A stretch of DNA of 64,000 bases from Rhodopirellula sp. SM50 (GTDB lineage: Bacteria > Planctomycetota > Planctomycetia > Pirellulales > Pirellulaceae), in the NCBI RefSeq assembly GCF_002289565.1, contig NZ_NTFY01000060.1:248001-312000 (forward strand), written 5' to 3'. The notes below the pieces were generated by a model, which did no database searches, had not been told where the DNA came from, and saw nothing but the letters and a program-made list of their open reading frames with translations. Below, piece by piece: positions 26,662 to 36,135 of the stretch (its first letter is position 1; each line of letters starts with the position of its first letter). Made by a program: the position numbers and the translations under genes.

Positions 26662-29600
26662 TTATTCTAGGCCTTCGATGCCTGGCGGTGGGATCAGGCC
26701 GCCGCCGATGTTGCCCAGGTTGCGGGCGAAGAATCGCGGCTCGATCAGGAATCCGACTCCGACGTTGTCCCGCCCGGTGTCGACGTTCAGGTTGACCCGC
26801 AACAACAAGGACTCACCGATGCGTGTCAAGCCATAGGACTGTCCGACCGACCCGGTGTTGCCAAAGTCATAGGTCATCCCGCCGGAGAAGATCCATTTTT
26901 CGTTCATGCGGTAGTCGTACGTCGTGCGAAGCACGGTGCTGCTGATCGGGCCTTCGAGTGAAAGCAGGCCGATGTACGTGTCGCTGACACCGGGCCGACT
27001 GGTCCGCAACCCCGCGCTGATCGAACGCAAGCCGCCGTCGAAGAAGTCGATGTAGCCGTCGCTTAAGATCGAATAGCGGTCGCCGAGGTGATAGCGGAAA
27101 TCGTAGGTCGTCGGGCCGACCGTTTCGCCAAAATTATCGCGATCGGATTTCGGGAACAGGATGGTGTCGAAGTCCAATTGGATGATATCGACGATCCGTT
27201 CGCGGCCCGGCAGGCCTCGCTTGGTTTGGAATCGCTGATGCAGCCCCAGTCGCAATTGCTGCAGATCATCGGCGATCACGTCACTGGGGCTACTCACGCC
27301 GCGCTGGATCCCCTGACGCAGCGCATACGTTCTCGGGTCGAACTCGCTGGGCAGTGTGCCGCCGAAGGTGGTGCCGATGAACCGTCTGCGAAATTGTTCT
27401 TGGGCGTTGTCGTCGAGTCGATCGTAGAGCGGCAATTCGTCTAAGTCTGCGTCGCTGTCGGCGTACCAGTATTCCGCCGTCCAGTCTAACTTGTGGGCCA
27501 GCCCGCGCATGTTCAGCAAACTGCTTTGGATCGTCGGGTCGATGCGGACCATGGGCAGGTTGAACTGCAGCCCGGCTTGACCGAGCAGTCGCGTCAGCGA
27601 TTGGCCGTCGGCGGCCTCGCCGTAATGGGCGGCTTCCACCGACGCGACGGGGCGGAAATTGAAGGGGCCTACCGGCAATCCGATCGAAAGCTCCTGACGT
27701 GTCGATGCGATCACGCCGCCGCTGGCAACCTCGCCCGGCAACGGGAAATGGTTCGCCGCCTGGACGGGATCTTCCGGGGCATCGGCGACATTCAGTTTGG
27801 AGTACGACGCATGGTTGTGCATCTGCCATGTCAATCGTTCTTGCAAAAACGTGCCGCCGAACAGGTAATGGTTCAGCGCCGGCAACCGCTCCGTTTCCTG
27901 AAAGAAATCATTGACTTGAGCGTTCGCCGCCAGATCGAAGAGCTGGTTGTGGTGGTACTTGCGAAGCCGTAGCCCCGTGACGTGGTCGGGGTCGTTGTCC
28001 CATTCGTTTTCCAGATACTGTTCCAGAAAATTGCGATCGCTCAGCCAGCCGGTTTGGGCGATGAACTCGTAATCGTTGGCCAGTTGTTGTCGGTGACGCA
28101 GCAACGCCCGACCGCGGTTTTTGGTTTCGGGTTCCAAGGAAAGTCGATCCAGTCCCAGTCGATCGCGCCCGCTGTCACGGATGCCCCACACGTCCAGCAC
28201 GCCGCGCGTGCGGCCTGGAATGCTGAACAGTCCCGGCAGGTTGTATTCCAAGTGCGTGCCAAACGCCGGCCCGCGATCGCTCAAGTAGTCGGTGGAGATT
28301 TCCCAGTCGACGCCCTTGGGCACGTTGTCGATGCCGAACAATTGAAAAACGTCCCAGTCGAGCATCACCTGGGTGCCGAAGTTGCTGTCGTTGTTGATCT
28401 TGATGTCCGTCACATAAAAGACGGGGCGTTCTAAACTGGTCGAAAACTGCGGCCAGTAAAAGATCGGGATCCCGCCCAAGAACACAAAGCTGTTGTTGCT
28501 GCGAACAAACGGATCTTTGTCGGCGACCAGCAATCCGGTGCGGGGATCGATCAACGTCCGCGTCCGTTCAAAGAATTCCAGTTGTTCGCTCTGCAGCCAG
28601 TACCGTGGCACACCCATTCGGCTGCTGGTCACGGCGGCATCGAACGCGCGATAGTTGCCCCGCGCGACTTGTTGCAGCACTTCGGCTTTTAAACGCACCA
28701 CGCCCTGGTATTCCGGAACCGTGGTGATCGCTTCGGCGTCCAGCACCATCCCGGTTTCGCGGGTGACGTTGTAAAACATCGAATCGGCGTAGATCACATT
28801 GTCGCCTTGGCGGAAAACAATGTCGCCTTCGAGATAAAGTTCGCCTTCGGCGGCCGACAGGTCCGTCGAGCCGTCGAACACGTTTGACAAGTTCGGCAGC
28901 CAGCCGACGACGCGGTCGGCGGAGATCGTGACGGTGCCAAAATTCATGAAACGGCCGTCGTCGAACTGGGCCGAGACGTCGCGGACACGGATCGTTACGC
29001 CGCCGCGCGCGAGAATGATTTGTTCGTTCGTTTCCGGACGCAGGACGCTATCGATGATCGGTGGGTGTGAGGCGCCGCGGGCATCGATCTCGACGCTCTT
29101 GCTGCCACCACCGAAAAAGAACTGCGTCCCGCCGGTGGTCGCGCCGTCTTCAAACACGATCGGCGGCGGCGAGTCGGTCACCAGCGGAAGTCCGCCCGAC
29201 GGCGGCAGCGGTTGCAAGGGCGCAAGCGTGTTCGTGGGCGGAGCCAGGGTGGGGGCCAGCGACGGAGACGGGATCGTCGAGCTTCCATCGGTGACGTTGG
29301 GGTCTGGGACCGGTTGGGTGAATTGGACCTGGCCGACCGGTGACTCAGCGCGCTGCGGCGTGGCTCCCACCGCTTCGATGGAATCAAGCGGCAGGAATTC
29401 CAGCAGGAACGGACGCTGCGCCGGCTTGCCGCGATAATTGGGGGCCTGGACCGAAGGGTCGCGGGGCGTGGTCCAAGTCGCCGTTCGCGGCGTCGGATCG
29501 ACGCTCCCGTCGGGACGCACGCGGCCTTCGATTACCAGCCGATTGCGAACGCGTCCGCGTGGGCCATCGGTGACGATCAAGATGCGATCGGCGTGGATCT

Positions 29601-29883
29601 CTTGTTCGTTGTGGCGCAAAACGCAGTCGCCTTCCAAGAGCGATGCTTCGGCACCATCGATCTGCCAGCGGTAAATCGTGTGGCCGCTGGCGCGGATCGA
29701 TTCAGACTCAGGGGGCGCTGCGACCGAGTCGATCGCGGCCCAACATGCCCAAAGCAGCGTGATCGCGGAGAAAAACAAACCGATCTGACGGTGCTGTCGG
29801 TGCGCAAACCAAGGGCCGTGCCGCTCGGTGGATTTCCGGGCGGTCGGTCGGTGCGAATCGGCAGTGGCTTCCGTGCCGGCCAA
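26662..29883 (-). CDS. OstA/LptD-like outer-membrane assembly protein
   Basis: A very large protein (about 1,073 aa from the TTG at 29883; the frame stays open to 30084 but its first part is translated repeat family B). A hydrophobic signal or anchor, FFSAITLLWACWAAIDSVAA, is followed by an OstA-type segment (SLLEGDCVLRHNEQEIHADRI), a Pro-rich linker, and a second OstA-type segment (GELYLEGDIVFRQGDNVIYA). The rest is beta-strand-rich as in LptD barrels (YFDFFD-like, YDYRMNEKWIFSGG). LptD inserts lipopolysaccharide into the outer membrane. In planctomycetes this suggests an LPS-like export system. The start codon is uncertain: no ATG exists between the repeat and the signal peptide. Confidence 0.82.
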   Translation of the reverse strand: MAGTEATADSHRPTARKSTERHGPWFAHRQHRQIGLFFSAITLLWACWAAIDSVAAPPESESIRASGHTIYRWQIDGAEASLLEGDCVLRHNEQEIHADRILIVTDGPRGRVRNRLVIEGRVRPDGSVDPTPRTATWTTPRDPSVQAPNYRGKPAQRPFLLEFLPLDSIEAVGATPQRAESPVGQVQFTQPVPDPNVTDGSSTIPSPSLAPTLAPPTNTLAPLQPLPPSGGLPLVTDSPPPIVFEDGATTGGTQFFFGGGSKSVEIDARGASHPPIIDSVLRPETNEQIILARGGVTIRVRDVSAQFDDGRFMNFGTVTISADRVVGWLPNLSNVFDGSTDLSAAEGELYLEGDIVFRQGDNVIYADSMFYNVTRETGMVLDAEAITTVPEYQGVVRLKAEVLQQVARGNYRAFDAAVTSSRMGVPRYWLQSEQLEFFERTRTLIDPRTGLLVADKDPFVRSNNSFVFLGGIPIFYWPQFSTSLERPVFYVTDIKINNDSNFGTQVMLDWDVFQLFGIDNVPKGVDWEISTDYLSDRGPAFGTHLEYNLPGLFSIPGRTRGVLDVWGIRDSGRDRLGLDRLSLEPETKNRGRALLRHRQQLANDYEFIAQTGWLSDRNFLEQYLENEWDNDPDHVTGLRLRKYHHNQLFDLAANAQVNDFFQETERLPALNHYLFGGTFLQERLTWQMHNHASYSKLNVADAPEDPVQAANHFPLPGEVASGGVIASTRQELSIGLPVGPFNFRPVASVEAAHYGEAADGQSLTRLLGQAGLQFNLPMVRIDPTIQSSLLNMRGLAHKLDWTAEYWYADSDADLDELPLYDRLDDNAQEQFRRRFIGTTFGGTLPSEFDPRTYALRQGIQRGVSSPSDVIADDLQQLRLGLHQRFQTKRGLPGRERIVDIIQLDFDTILFPKSDRDNFGETVGPTTYDFRYHLGDRYSILSDGYIDFFDGGLRSISAGLRTSRPGVSDTYIGLLSLEGPISSTVLRTTYDYRMNEKWIFSGGMTYDFGNTGSVGQSYGLTRIGESLLLRVNLNVDTGRDNVGVGFLIEPRFFARNLGNIGGGLIPPPGIEGLE

Positions 29884-30001
29884 ATTGCGTGTCGGGATCG
29901 AGTGCAACGAAGGGTTTTGCCACCGGCGCGTACGTTCACCGGTGGTTGATGCCGCGATCCTACGAAGTCCCAGCGATTCGTCACAAGCACAACCTGCAAA
30001 T

Positions 30002-30182
30002 GGCGTAAGCTTCCAGCTTGAATAACGTGGCCCATGCTTCCAGCTTGCAAAACGTGGCGTAAGCTTCCAGCTTGCGATCCCCACCAGCGACCAGCTGGCG
30101 TCCAGCTAGGCTTCCGGTTGACGACCCACGTTGACGCTCGCGAAGATCGCGAGCAACGGCAAGCTGGAAGCTTACCCCACTG
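30002..30182. repeat. Family B repeats upstream of the OstA-like gene
   Basis: At least four copies or half-copies of TAAGCTTCCAGCTTG in one orientation (from 30006) and one in the opposite orientation (GGCAAGCTGGAAGCTTACCC at 30159-30178). Between them CGCTCGCGAAGATCGCGAGC forms another palindrome. Repeats spill into the open frame ahead of the OstA-like protein. The opposite-orientation copy begins a few bases after the rtcR stop codon. Confidence 0.88.
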
Positions 30183-30186
30183 GTTG

Positions 30187-31122
30187 CTAGCAATTGGTTT
30201 GGAGGTGTTCCCAGCGGAGGCCGAATTTTTTCAGGTACTTGCGGAGTCGATCGGCGTCGTTGGGGCGTTGCTTGGCGAGCCTGGAAGCTTGAAACAGCTC
30301 TCGACCGGCGGCCGAAAGCGATTTGGATCGTCGGCACACCCGAATCACTTCGGCCAGTTGGACGCGGTCGAAGTGGTCGATGTCATCGATTTGCTCGGGC
30401 CGCAACAGGCTCGCCAGCACGGTTTGGTGATCGCTGTCGCCGGGCTCGGTACGGCCGGCACCCCAGTTGTCGCGCAGCCGAGCGATTTCTTCATCGACCT
30501 GTTCGATGCCGATGCGCCCGCCGGTTGCCAGGGTCGCCATTCGCGTGACGGCGGCATTCAAATCGCGGAAATTGCCTCGCCACGTTGTCGTCGGATCGGC
30601 GGCGAAGGCGAGGAACCGCGTTCGCGACTCCTTGTTCATCGAAACCTTGCGGCCGGCCGACTCCGCGAACCGCGCCAGTTCAAAATCCAGGTTAGGGTCG
30701 ATGTCGTCGCGGCGCTCTGCAAGTCCCGGCAGATGGAACGTCCAGAGATTGATTCGTGCTAGCAAGTCCTCCCGGAACCTGCCGGCGGCGACATCGGTCG
30801 TGAGGTCGCGATTGGTGCCGGCGATCAGTTGAAAGTCGCTGGACGTCGAGTCATCTGATCCGACGGGCATGAACTGCTTTTCTTCGATCGCCCGTAGCAA
30901 CATCGCCTGCTCGTCCAGGCCGAGTTCGCCGATTTCGTCCAGGAACAAGACGCCGCCGTCGGCAGCTTTCAGTAGGCCCGGGCGATCGGTCGCGGCGCCG
31001 GTGAAGGCACCTTTTTTGTGGCCGAACAGCGTCGACATGGCCTGGTCGCCACGGATCGTTGCACCATTGACCTCGACCAATTGGCCCGCCACCAGATCGC
31101 GATTTCGTTTCAGTTGAAAGAT
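30187..31122 (-). pseudogene. rtcR: rtcR remnant: sigma-54 activator lacking its CARF domain and Walker A
   Basis: RtcR is the sigma-54-dependent activator of rtcBA; its N-terminal CARF domain controls an AAA+ domain. Only the later part remains. The true sequence begins IFQLKRNRDLVAGQLVEVNG, which in E. coli RtcR lies just after the Walker A motif. GHKKGAFTGA (GAFTGA loop), VLFLDEIGEL (Walker B), FREDLLARINLWTFHLPGL, WRGNFRDLNAAVTRMATLA and the final SKSLSAAGRELF ... NDADRLRKYLKKFGL region are intact. The CARF domain and Walker A are missing. Upstream of 31122 the frame continues only as antisense of rtcB. Without Walker A it should not hydrolyse ATP. It is head to head with truncated rtcB. 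Confidence 0.88.
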
Positions 31123-32329
31123 GAGTTTGCTGCAACTGGATGTTCCGGCCGAGGCAATCGAAGAGCGAACGATCCGTCGAGCGCTGATCGCGGCGATCTG
31201 CAAGCGAACGCCGACCGGTGCCGGAAAGGGGCAACGCAGTGTTTCGAATGGACGACGCGTGAATCGATCGCTGGGCATGAAGGCGGTGATCGAAGGCGCC
31301 AGCGAAGCCGTCTGTGAGCAATTGGGAATCCCGAGCCGATGGGCCGACCGCTGTGAAGATTCGTTTCACGTCGGTCACGATGACACGCAAGAGGCGTTGG
31401 CGTCGCGATTGGATTGGCTGCTGACCCAGCGCCACATGACGAACTTTGCCGAAAAGATGACTCAGCTCGGTTCTTATGGTGGCGGAAACCATTTCGGGGA
31501 ATGCGAAGTGGTTGAAGTCGGTGCCGATGATCGGTCCAAGCAGGTTGCCGAAACCTTCGGGCTGCGGGACCGAAAGGTTGCTTTCCTGTCGCATTGCGGG
31601 TCTCGGGGATTCGGCCATAACCTGGCTTCGGGTCAGTTCAAGACGTTGCAAGAGAAGTTCAGCCGCTGGAGCATTCCGTTGCCGGCCGATGACCGACAGT
31701 TGGTTTACGCGCCGCTGGGAAGCGACGAAGCCGACGGCTACTTGGACGACATGGCACTCGGAGCGAACTTCGCCACCGTGAACCATTTGTTGATCAATGC
31801 CCTCGTACTGGAAGCGTTCCAGGAAGTGATTCCCGGAACAACCGGTGACCTGGTGTACTTCATCAGTCACAACATCGCGCGAAAGGAGATCATCAACAAC
31901 GTTCCTTCGTGGGTTCACCGCAAGGGTGCCACACGGGCGTTTCCCGGTGGGCATCATGCGCTGGCCGGAACTCCGTTTGCCGATTCGGGACATCCGATCT
32001 TGCTGCCGGGAAATCCGCGCGACGGATCGGTGGTGATGGTGGCTGACGAGGGAGCCGAGAAGTCGTGTTACAGCGTCAACCACGGAGCCGGACGGATCTT
32101 GGGACGTAAGCAAGCCAAGCGAACGCTGGATCAATCGACGATCGATTCGGAGCTGGAGGATCACGATATCCTGAGCAACTGCCGCTTCTATCCCAAGGAC
32201 GAAGCGCCGGCGGCGTACAAGGATTTCAACGAAGTGCTCGCCAGCGTCAAGCAGGCGGGCTTGGCCAGCGAGGTCGCGCGCCTGAAGGCTCGCTTTGTGA
32301 TCAAGGACGCCAGCAAAGCGGATGACTGA
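31121..32329 (+). pseudogene. rtcB: rtcB remnant: RNA ligase lacking its N-terminal metal-binding region
   Basis: RtcB joins 2',3'-cyclic-phosphate or 3'-phosphate RNA ends to 5'-OH ends using GTP and Mn2+. The open frame (402 aa from ATG 31121) starts at QLDVPAEAIEERTIRRALIA, which follows the N-terminal GVDIGCGM block in normal RtcB; that block, with an essential Asp and Cys, is absent. Later motifs are kept: GGGNHFGE, SHCGSRGFGH, SHNIARKE, RKGATRAFPGG, and SVNHGAGR with the His that is guanylylated. Loss of the first metal ligands predicts an inactive ligase, though the frame is clean. The rtcA gene lies 149 bp downstream. Confidence 0.88.
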
Positions 32330-32331
32330 GG

Positions 32332-32450
32332 CCAGCGGGACGCGCGAGCGAGCGGCGCGTGGCGAAGCGGTTAGCGGAACGGCGCGAGCCGTCCGGTTGC
32401 GGTTCAAAAACACGTTGAAAGACCGGAGGGCGCGCGCCTCACCGCTAACA
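32332..32450. repeat. Family F fragment and family A inverted pair between rtcB and rtcA
   Basis: CCAGCGGGACGCGCGAGCGA follows the rtcB stop within 3 bp. Then TTAGCGGAACGGCGCGAGCC (32369) and the inverted ACCGGAGGGCGCGCGCCTCA with CCGCTAAC (to 32447) form a hairpin. An RNA hairpin between rtcB and rtcA would result if they are co-transcribed. Confidence 0.85.
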
Positions 32451-32478
32451 ATTAAGGCCACGTGCCAGGAAAGAAAAC

Positions 32479-33552
32479 ATGACTCCATCCCCCACCCAAT
32501 CTCGCATCACCATCGACGGCGCCCAAGGCGAGGGCGGCGGCCAGATCATTCGTTCGTCGCTGGCGCTATCGGCTGTCACCGGGACGCCGATTCGTCTGGA
32601 AAACATCCGCGCCGGCCGCAAGAAACCAGGGCTGCTGCGCCAACACCTGACCGCGGTCCGTGCCGCGGCCGAAGTCAGCGGCGCATCAGTCAGCGGCGCA
32701 TCAGTCAGCGGCGACCAACTCCGGTCATCGGTCTTGGAGTTCACTCCCGGTACCCTGCAAGGCGGTGACTTTCGTTTCGCCGTCGGTACGGCCGGAAGCA
32801 CGTCGTTGGTCGCGCAAACCCTCTTGCCGGCGCTCGCCTCCGCCGGCGAGTCGTCCACGGTGACGCTGACCGGCGGAACCCACAATCCGTGGGCTCCGCC
32901 GACCGATTTTTTGCAACGTTGTTACCTGCCACAGTTGGCCAAAGCGGGGCCACGTGTCGACGTCTCGCTCACTCGGCATGGCTTTTACCCGGCCGGCGGC
33001 GGCGAGATTCGACTCCAGGTCCAACCGCAGACGTCCTGGTCCGGTTTCGAATTGCTCGATTGCGAACCCACCTTTACGCCGAAGGTGACTGCGATTGTCA
33101 GCAAGTTGCCGCGGGGCATCGCCGAGCGTCAGTGTGACACGATCCGTCGCAAGTCGAATTGGGAAAACGCCCGCTACGAAATGATCGAAGTCGACGAGCC
33201 GACCGGACCGGGCAATGTCGTGATGATCGAAATCGAGAGAGCCTCCGTGACGGAATTGTTCATCGCGCACGGCAAGGTCGGCGTCAAAGCGGAGCGGGTC
33301 GCCCGCTCGTTGCTCAAGCAGGTTCGCGCACATCTCGGCAGACGTGTTCCGGTCGGCGAATACCTGGCCGATCAATTGATGATGCCGATGGGGCTGGCCG
33401 CGGCGCAAGGTCATACCAGTGCTTTCCGCAGCGGACCGCTTTCGATGCACAGCCAAACGCACCTCGCCGTCCTGAAGGTCTTCCTGCCGATCGAGATCGA
33501 TGTGCAGGAAGACGATGACGTGATCGTCCGGTTCCGGCCCCAGGTGGCGTAA
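32479..33552 (+). CDS. rtcA: RNA 3'-terminal phosphate cyclase RtcA
   Basis: A complete 357-aa RtcA, which converts RNA 3'-phosphate to 2',3'-cyclic phosphate using ATP. N-terminal GAQGEGGGQIIRSSLALS, the family signature RHGFYPAGGGEI (near 165-176) and the C-terminal SMHSQTHLAVLKVFLP region with the His that becomes adenylylated are all present. At residues 65-78 a 15-bp unit is tandemly repeated (GASVSGASVSG; bases 32674-32703), a small in-frame expansion. The last codons, Val-Ala-stop, are part of repeat family B (GTGGCGTAAGCTTCC from 33544). It is probably cut off from its regulator because rtcR is broken. Confidence 0.95.
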   Translation: MTPSPTQSRITIDGAQGEGGGQIIRSSLALSAVTGTPIRLENIRAGRKKPGLLRQHLTAVRAAAEVSGASVSGASVSGDQLRSSVLEFTPGTLQGGDFRFAVGTAGSTSLVAQTLLPALASAGESSTVTLTGGTHNPWAPPTDFLQRCYLPQLAKAGPRVDVSLTRHGFYPAGGGEIRLQVQPQTSWSGFELLDCEPTFTPKVTAIVSKLPRGIAERQCDTIRRKSNWENARYEMIEVDEPTGPGNVVMIEIERASVTELFIAHGKVGVKAERVARSLLKQVRAHLGRRVPVGEYLADQLMMPMGLAAAQGHTSAFRSGPLSMHSQTHLAVLKVFLPIEIDVQEDDDVIVRFRPQVA

Positions 33553-33888
33553 GCTTCCAGCTTGCGATCGGTGGCAGCTCGCAAGAGTGGCGTACGCTTC
33601 CAGCTTGCGATCCGCGGCAGCTCGCAAGAGTGGCGTACGCTTCTAGCTTGCGATCCGCGGCAGCTCACAAGAGTGGCGTACGCTTCTAGCTTGCGATTGA
33701 TGAGTGGGGGGCTCGCGAGGATCGCGAGCAGAGGCAAGCTGGAAGCTTACCCCACTTCGAGGCAAGCTGGAAGCTTACCCCACTTCGAGGCAAGCTGGAA
33801 GCTTGCCCCACTTCGAGGCAAGCTGGAAGCTTGCCCCACTTCGAGGCAAGCTGGAAGCTTGCCCCACTTCGAGGCAAGCTGGAAGCCG
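33544..33888. repeat. Family B double tandem array between rtcA and a sulfatase
   Basis: Part one: four 43-bp units from 33544, 33587, 33630 and 33673, each GTGGCGTACGCTTCCAGCTT plus CGATCCGCGGCAGCTCGCAAGA. Part two, in inverse orientation: 28-bp units from 33731, 33759, 33787, 33815, 33843 and a partial one at 33871, each GAGGCAAGCTGGAAGCTTRC plus CCCACTTC. The core GCAAGCT-GGA-AGCTTGC is a hairpin with 7-bp arms. Each half faces the 3' end of its neighbouring gene. Confidence 0.95.
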
Positions 33889-33894
33889 ATTGCG

Positions 33895-35517
33895 CTATCG
33901 CTTCGACTTGGGTAGCGGTTTGACCATCACGATCTCGGTGTCGTTGGACAGCTTGGGGCCGGGGGTGGTGCGGCCGTCGTCGATCGCCTTGCGCAACATC
34001 GCCTTCATCGATTTCACTCGATCGGGATGTTCGGCGATCAGGTTGTTTGCTTCGCCCGGGTCACTGGCCAGGTCGTAGAGTTGCATCGGCGGCATGTCGG
34101 ACATGTCGTGGCGGCCCGGTCGCGGGCTGCTCCAGCCGCCCGAGCCGGGGCACAGGCAAAGTTTCCAGTTGCCGTCGCGGATGGCGAATTGGCCGCCGAT
34201 CGATTGTGAGATGATCGATTGTCGCGGCGGTTGCTGGGCCTGGCCGAGCAAGGTGGGCAGGAACGACACGCTGTCTTCGGCGCCGTCGGAGGGATTCGTC
34301 GCGCCGGTGATGTCCGCCGCGGTGGCCAGGAAATCGATCTGCCCGATCAGGTGTTCGGTCCGCGACCCCGGTTCGACTTTGCCGGGCCAGCGGACGACGA
34401 ACGGGACCCGATGGCCGCCTTCATAGATGTCGGCTTTGTGGCCGCGATAGATATAATTTTGGTCGTGTCCGGCCGCTTCGAGCTCGTTGATTTTTGCCGC
34501 CGGCGAACACCCGTTGTCGGTCGTGAAGACGATCAGTGTTTCGTCGGCGATGTTGTTCTTGTCGAGTGCCTCGAGGACTTGTCCGACCGTGGCATCGACT
34601 TGCATCGTGAAGTCGCCATAGACGTTGATGCCGCTCTTGCCGCGCCACTGGTCGGTCGGCACGATCGGCGTGTGTGGTGCATTGAGCGGAAAGTAGATGA
34701 AGAAGGGTTGGTCCGACGTCGCGTTCTCGTCGATAAAGCGAACCGTTTCGTCGGTGATCGTCGGCAGCACGTCGACGGCTTCGAAGTTCGCACCGGCGGG
34801 GCCTTTGCGGTTGAACGCTTTTTCGACGGTCGCCTTTTCGGTCGGGACTCGATTGCGGACATAGACGTACGGGGGCATGTCGAGCGAGGCGCTGATGCCG
34901 AAGAAATAATCAAAGCCGAGGTCGTTGGGGCCGTTTTGGATTTCGCCTTCGTAGTCGACGTCCCAGCCCTTGGCGTAGGGCTTGCCAAAGTCGCCGCCGT
35001 CGTTTGCGGTGCCGCCACCCTTGAGTGGCCAGTCCCAGCCGAGGTGCCATTTCCCGATGCCGGCTGTCTTGTAGCCTTGGCTTTTCAGCATCGACGCGAT
35101 CGTTAATCGGCCCGGCGAAATCAGCGGCTTGGAAAAACCGCCCAGGACGCCTTTTTGCAAATGGGTTCGCCAGTGATACCGCCCCGTCAGGACGCTGTAT
35201 CGCGTCGGCGTGCAGACCGACGACGAGGTGTGGGCGTCACCAAAGATCATGCCTTCGGCGGCAATCCGATCGATGTTCGGCGTCGGGATCTTGGACTCCG
35301 GATTGAGTGCCCCGACATCACCGAAACCCTGGTCATCGGCGAGGATGAAGATGATGTTGGGACGGTCGCTCGAGGCGGCTTTCAGCGGCGACGCGTCAAG
35401 GGTCAACACACCGAGTGTCGCGACCGCTGTCAGTGCCAGTGCCGCGATCCTGGGTCGCCAATGAATCGTCAAGGAGTGGCGGCGGCTGACATGGGTTGAG
35501 ACAAGGGGCTGAGGCAT
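33895..35517 (-). CDS. Arylsulfatase-type sulfatase
   Basis: Secreted sulfatase of about 540 aa. The start at 35517 is preferred (ATG 35556 is the alternative); it opens a long export signal with RRHSLTIHWRPRIAALALTAV, arginine-rich and possibly Tat-like. The metal site is IIFILADDQGFGD, and the formylglycine motif is CTPTR with Cys102. GKWHLGWDW, FTTDNGCSP and NWKLCLCPGSGGW follow. The Gln in DDQG is common in arylsulfatase A-like members. It stands apart from the other four sulfatases, between tandem-repeat arrays on both sides. Substrate unknown. Confidence 0.92.
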   Translation of the reverse strand: MPQPLVSTHVSRRHSLTIHWRPRIAALALTAVATLGVLTLDASPLKAASSDRPNIIFILADDQGFGDVGALNPESKIPTPNIDRIAAEGMIFGDAHTSSSVCTPTRYSVLTGRYHWRTHLQKGVLGGFSKPLISPGRLTIASMLKSQGYKTAGIGKWHLGWDWPLKGGGTANDGGDFGKPYAKGWDVDYEGEIQNGPNDLGFDYFFGISASLDMPPYVYVRNRVPTEKATVEKAFNRKGPAGANFEAVDVLPTITDETVRFIDENATSDQPFFIYFPLNAPHTPIVPTDQWRGKSGINVYGDFTMQVDATVGQVLEALDKNNIADETLIVFTTDNGCSPAAKINELEAAGHDQNYIYRGHKADIYEGGHRVPFVVRWPGKVEPGSRTEHLIGQIDFLATAADITGATNPSDGAEDSVSFLPTLLGQAQQPPRQSIISQSIGGQFAIRDGNWKLCLCPGSGGWSSPRPGRHDMSDMPPMQLYDLASDPGEANNLIAEHPDRVKSMKAMLRKAIDDGRTTPGPKLSNDTEIVMVKPLPKSKR

Positions 35518-35662
35518 GTTGAATTCGTGTGGGTTGATGTGGTTGACAGACGCCATCCGGATCCCCGGTCGGTGAAGAGTCGCATGTGTTTCAGGCGGTA
35601 GTTTCTTTGGTCCAGACGGCAAAGTCAAATCCGGGCCCGCACCATTTGATGCAAGCCCGCAT

Positions 35663-36121
35663 GGGCAACGCTGTGAAGCATTTATTCCCAGCGTTTGACG
35701 AGGTTTTAGCGGCAGGGCGCAAGCCCTCCGGTCCTACACGCCGCCTGTCGGCGTTACCGGACGGCTCGCGCCGTACCGCTACCTCGGCTCTTGATTGGGG
35801 TTTTAGCGGCAGGGCGCAAGCCCTCCGGTCCTACACGCCGCCTGTCGGCGTTACCGGACGGCTCGCGCCGTTCCGCTACCTCGGCTCTTGGTTGAGGTAT
35901 TAGCGGCAGGGCGCAAGCCCTCCGGTCCTACACGCCGCCTGTCGGCGTCACCGGACGGCTCGCGCCGTTCCGCTACCTCGGCTCTTGATTGAGGTTTTAG
36001 AGGCAGGGCGCAAGCCCTCCGGTCTTTTGCGCCGCCTGTCGGCGTTACCGGACGGCTCGCGCCGTTCCGCTACCTCGGCTCTTGGTTGAGGTTTTAGCGG
36101 CAGGGCGCAAGCCCTCCGGTC
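35663..36121. repeat. Tandem array of a 97-bp unit carrying family A palindromes
   Basis: Exact period of 97 bp: units begin TTTTAGCGGCAGGGCGCAAG at 35704, 35801, 35898, 35995 and 36092 (last one partial). Each holds two inverted palindromes, AGGGCGCAAGCCCT and ACGGCTCGCGCCGT, joined by CGCCGCCTGTCGGCG, itself palindromic. It is preceded at 35667-35690 by GCAACGCTGTGAAGCATTTA, the outer arm seen at 10975. Unit-to-unit differences are few, so amplification is recent or homogenised. Confidence 0.95.
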
Positions 36122-36135
36122 TTTCGCGTCGCCGG

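Noticed and set aside
31050-31280. Frameshift as an explanation for short RtcB and RtcR
   Set aside because: The missing N-terminal motifs (Walker A, GVDIGCGM) are not found in any frame nearby, so a deletion is required.
30851-32488. 545-codon minus-strand open frame across rtcR and rtcB
   Set aside because: It is the antisense of rtcB plus an out-of-frame part of rtcR and contains no recognisable protein sequence.
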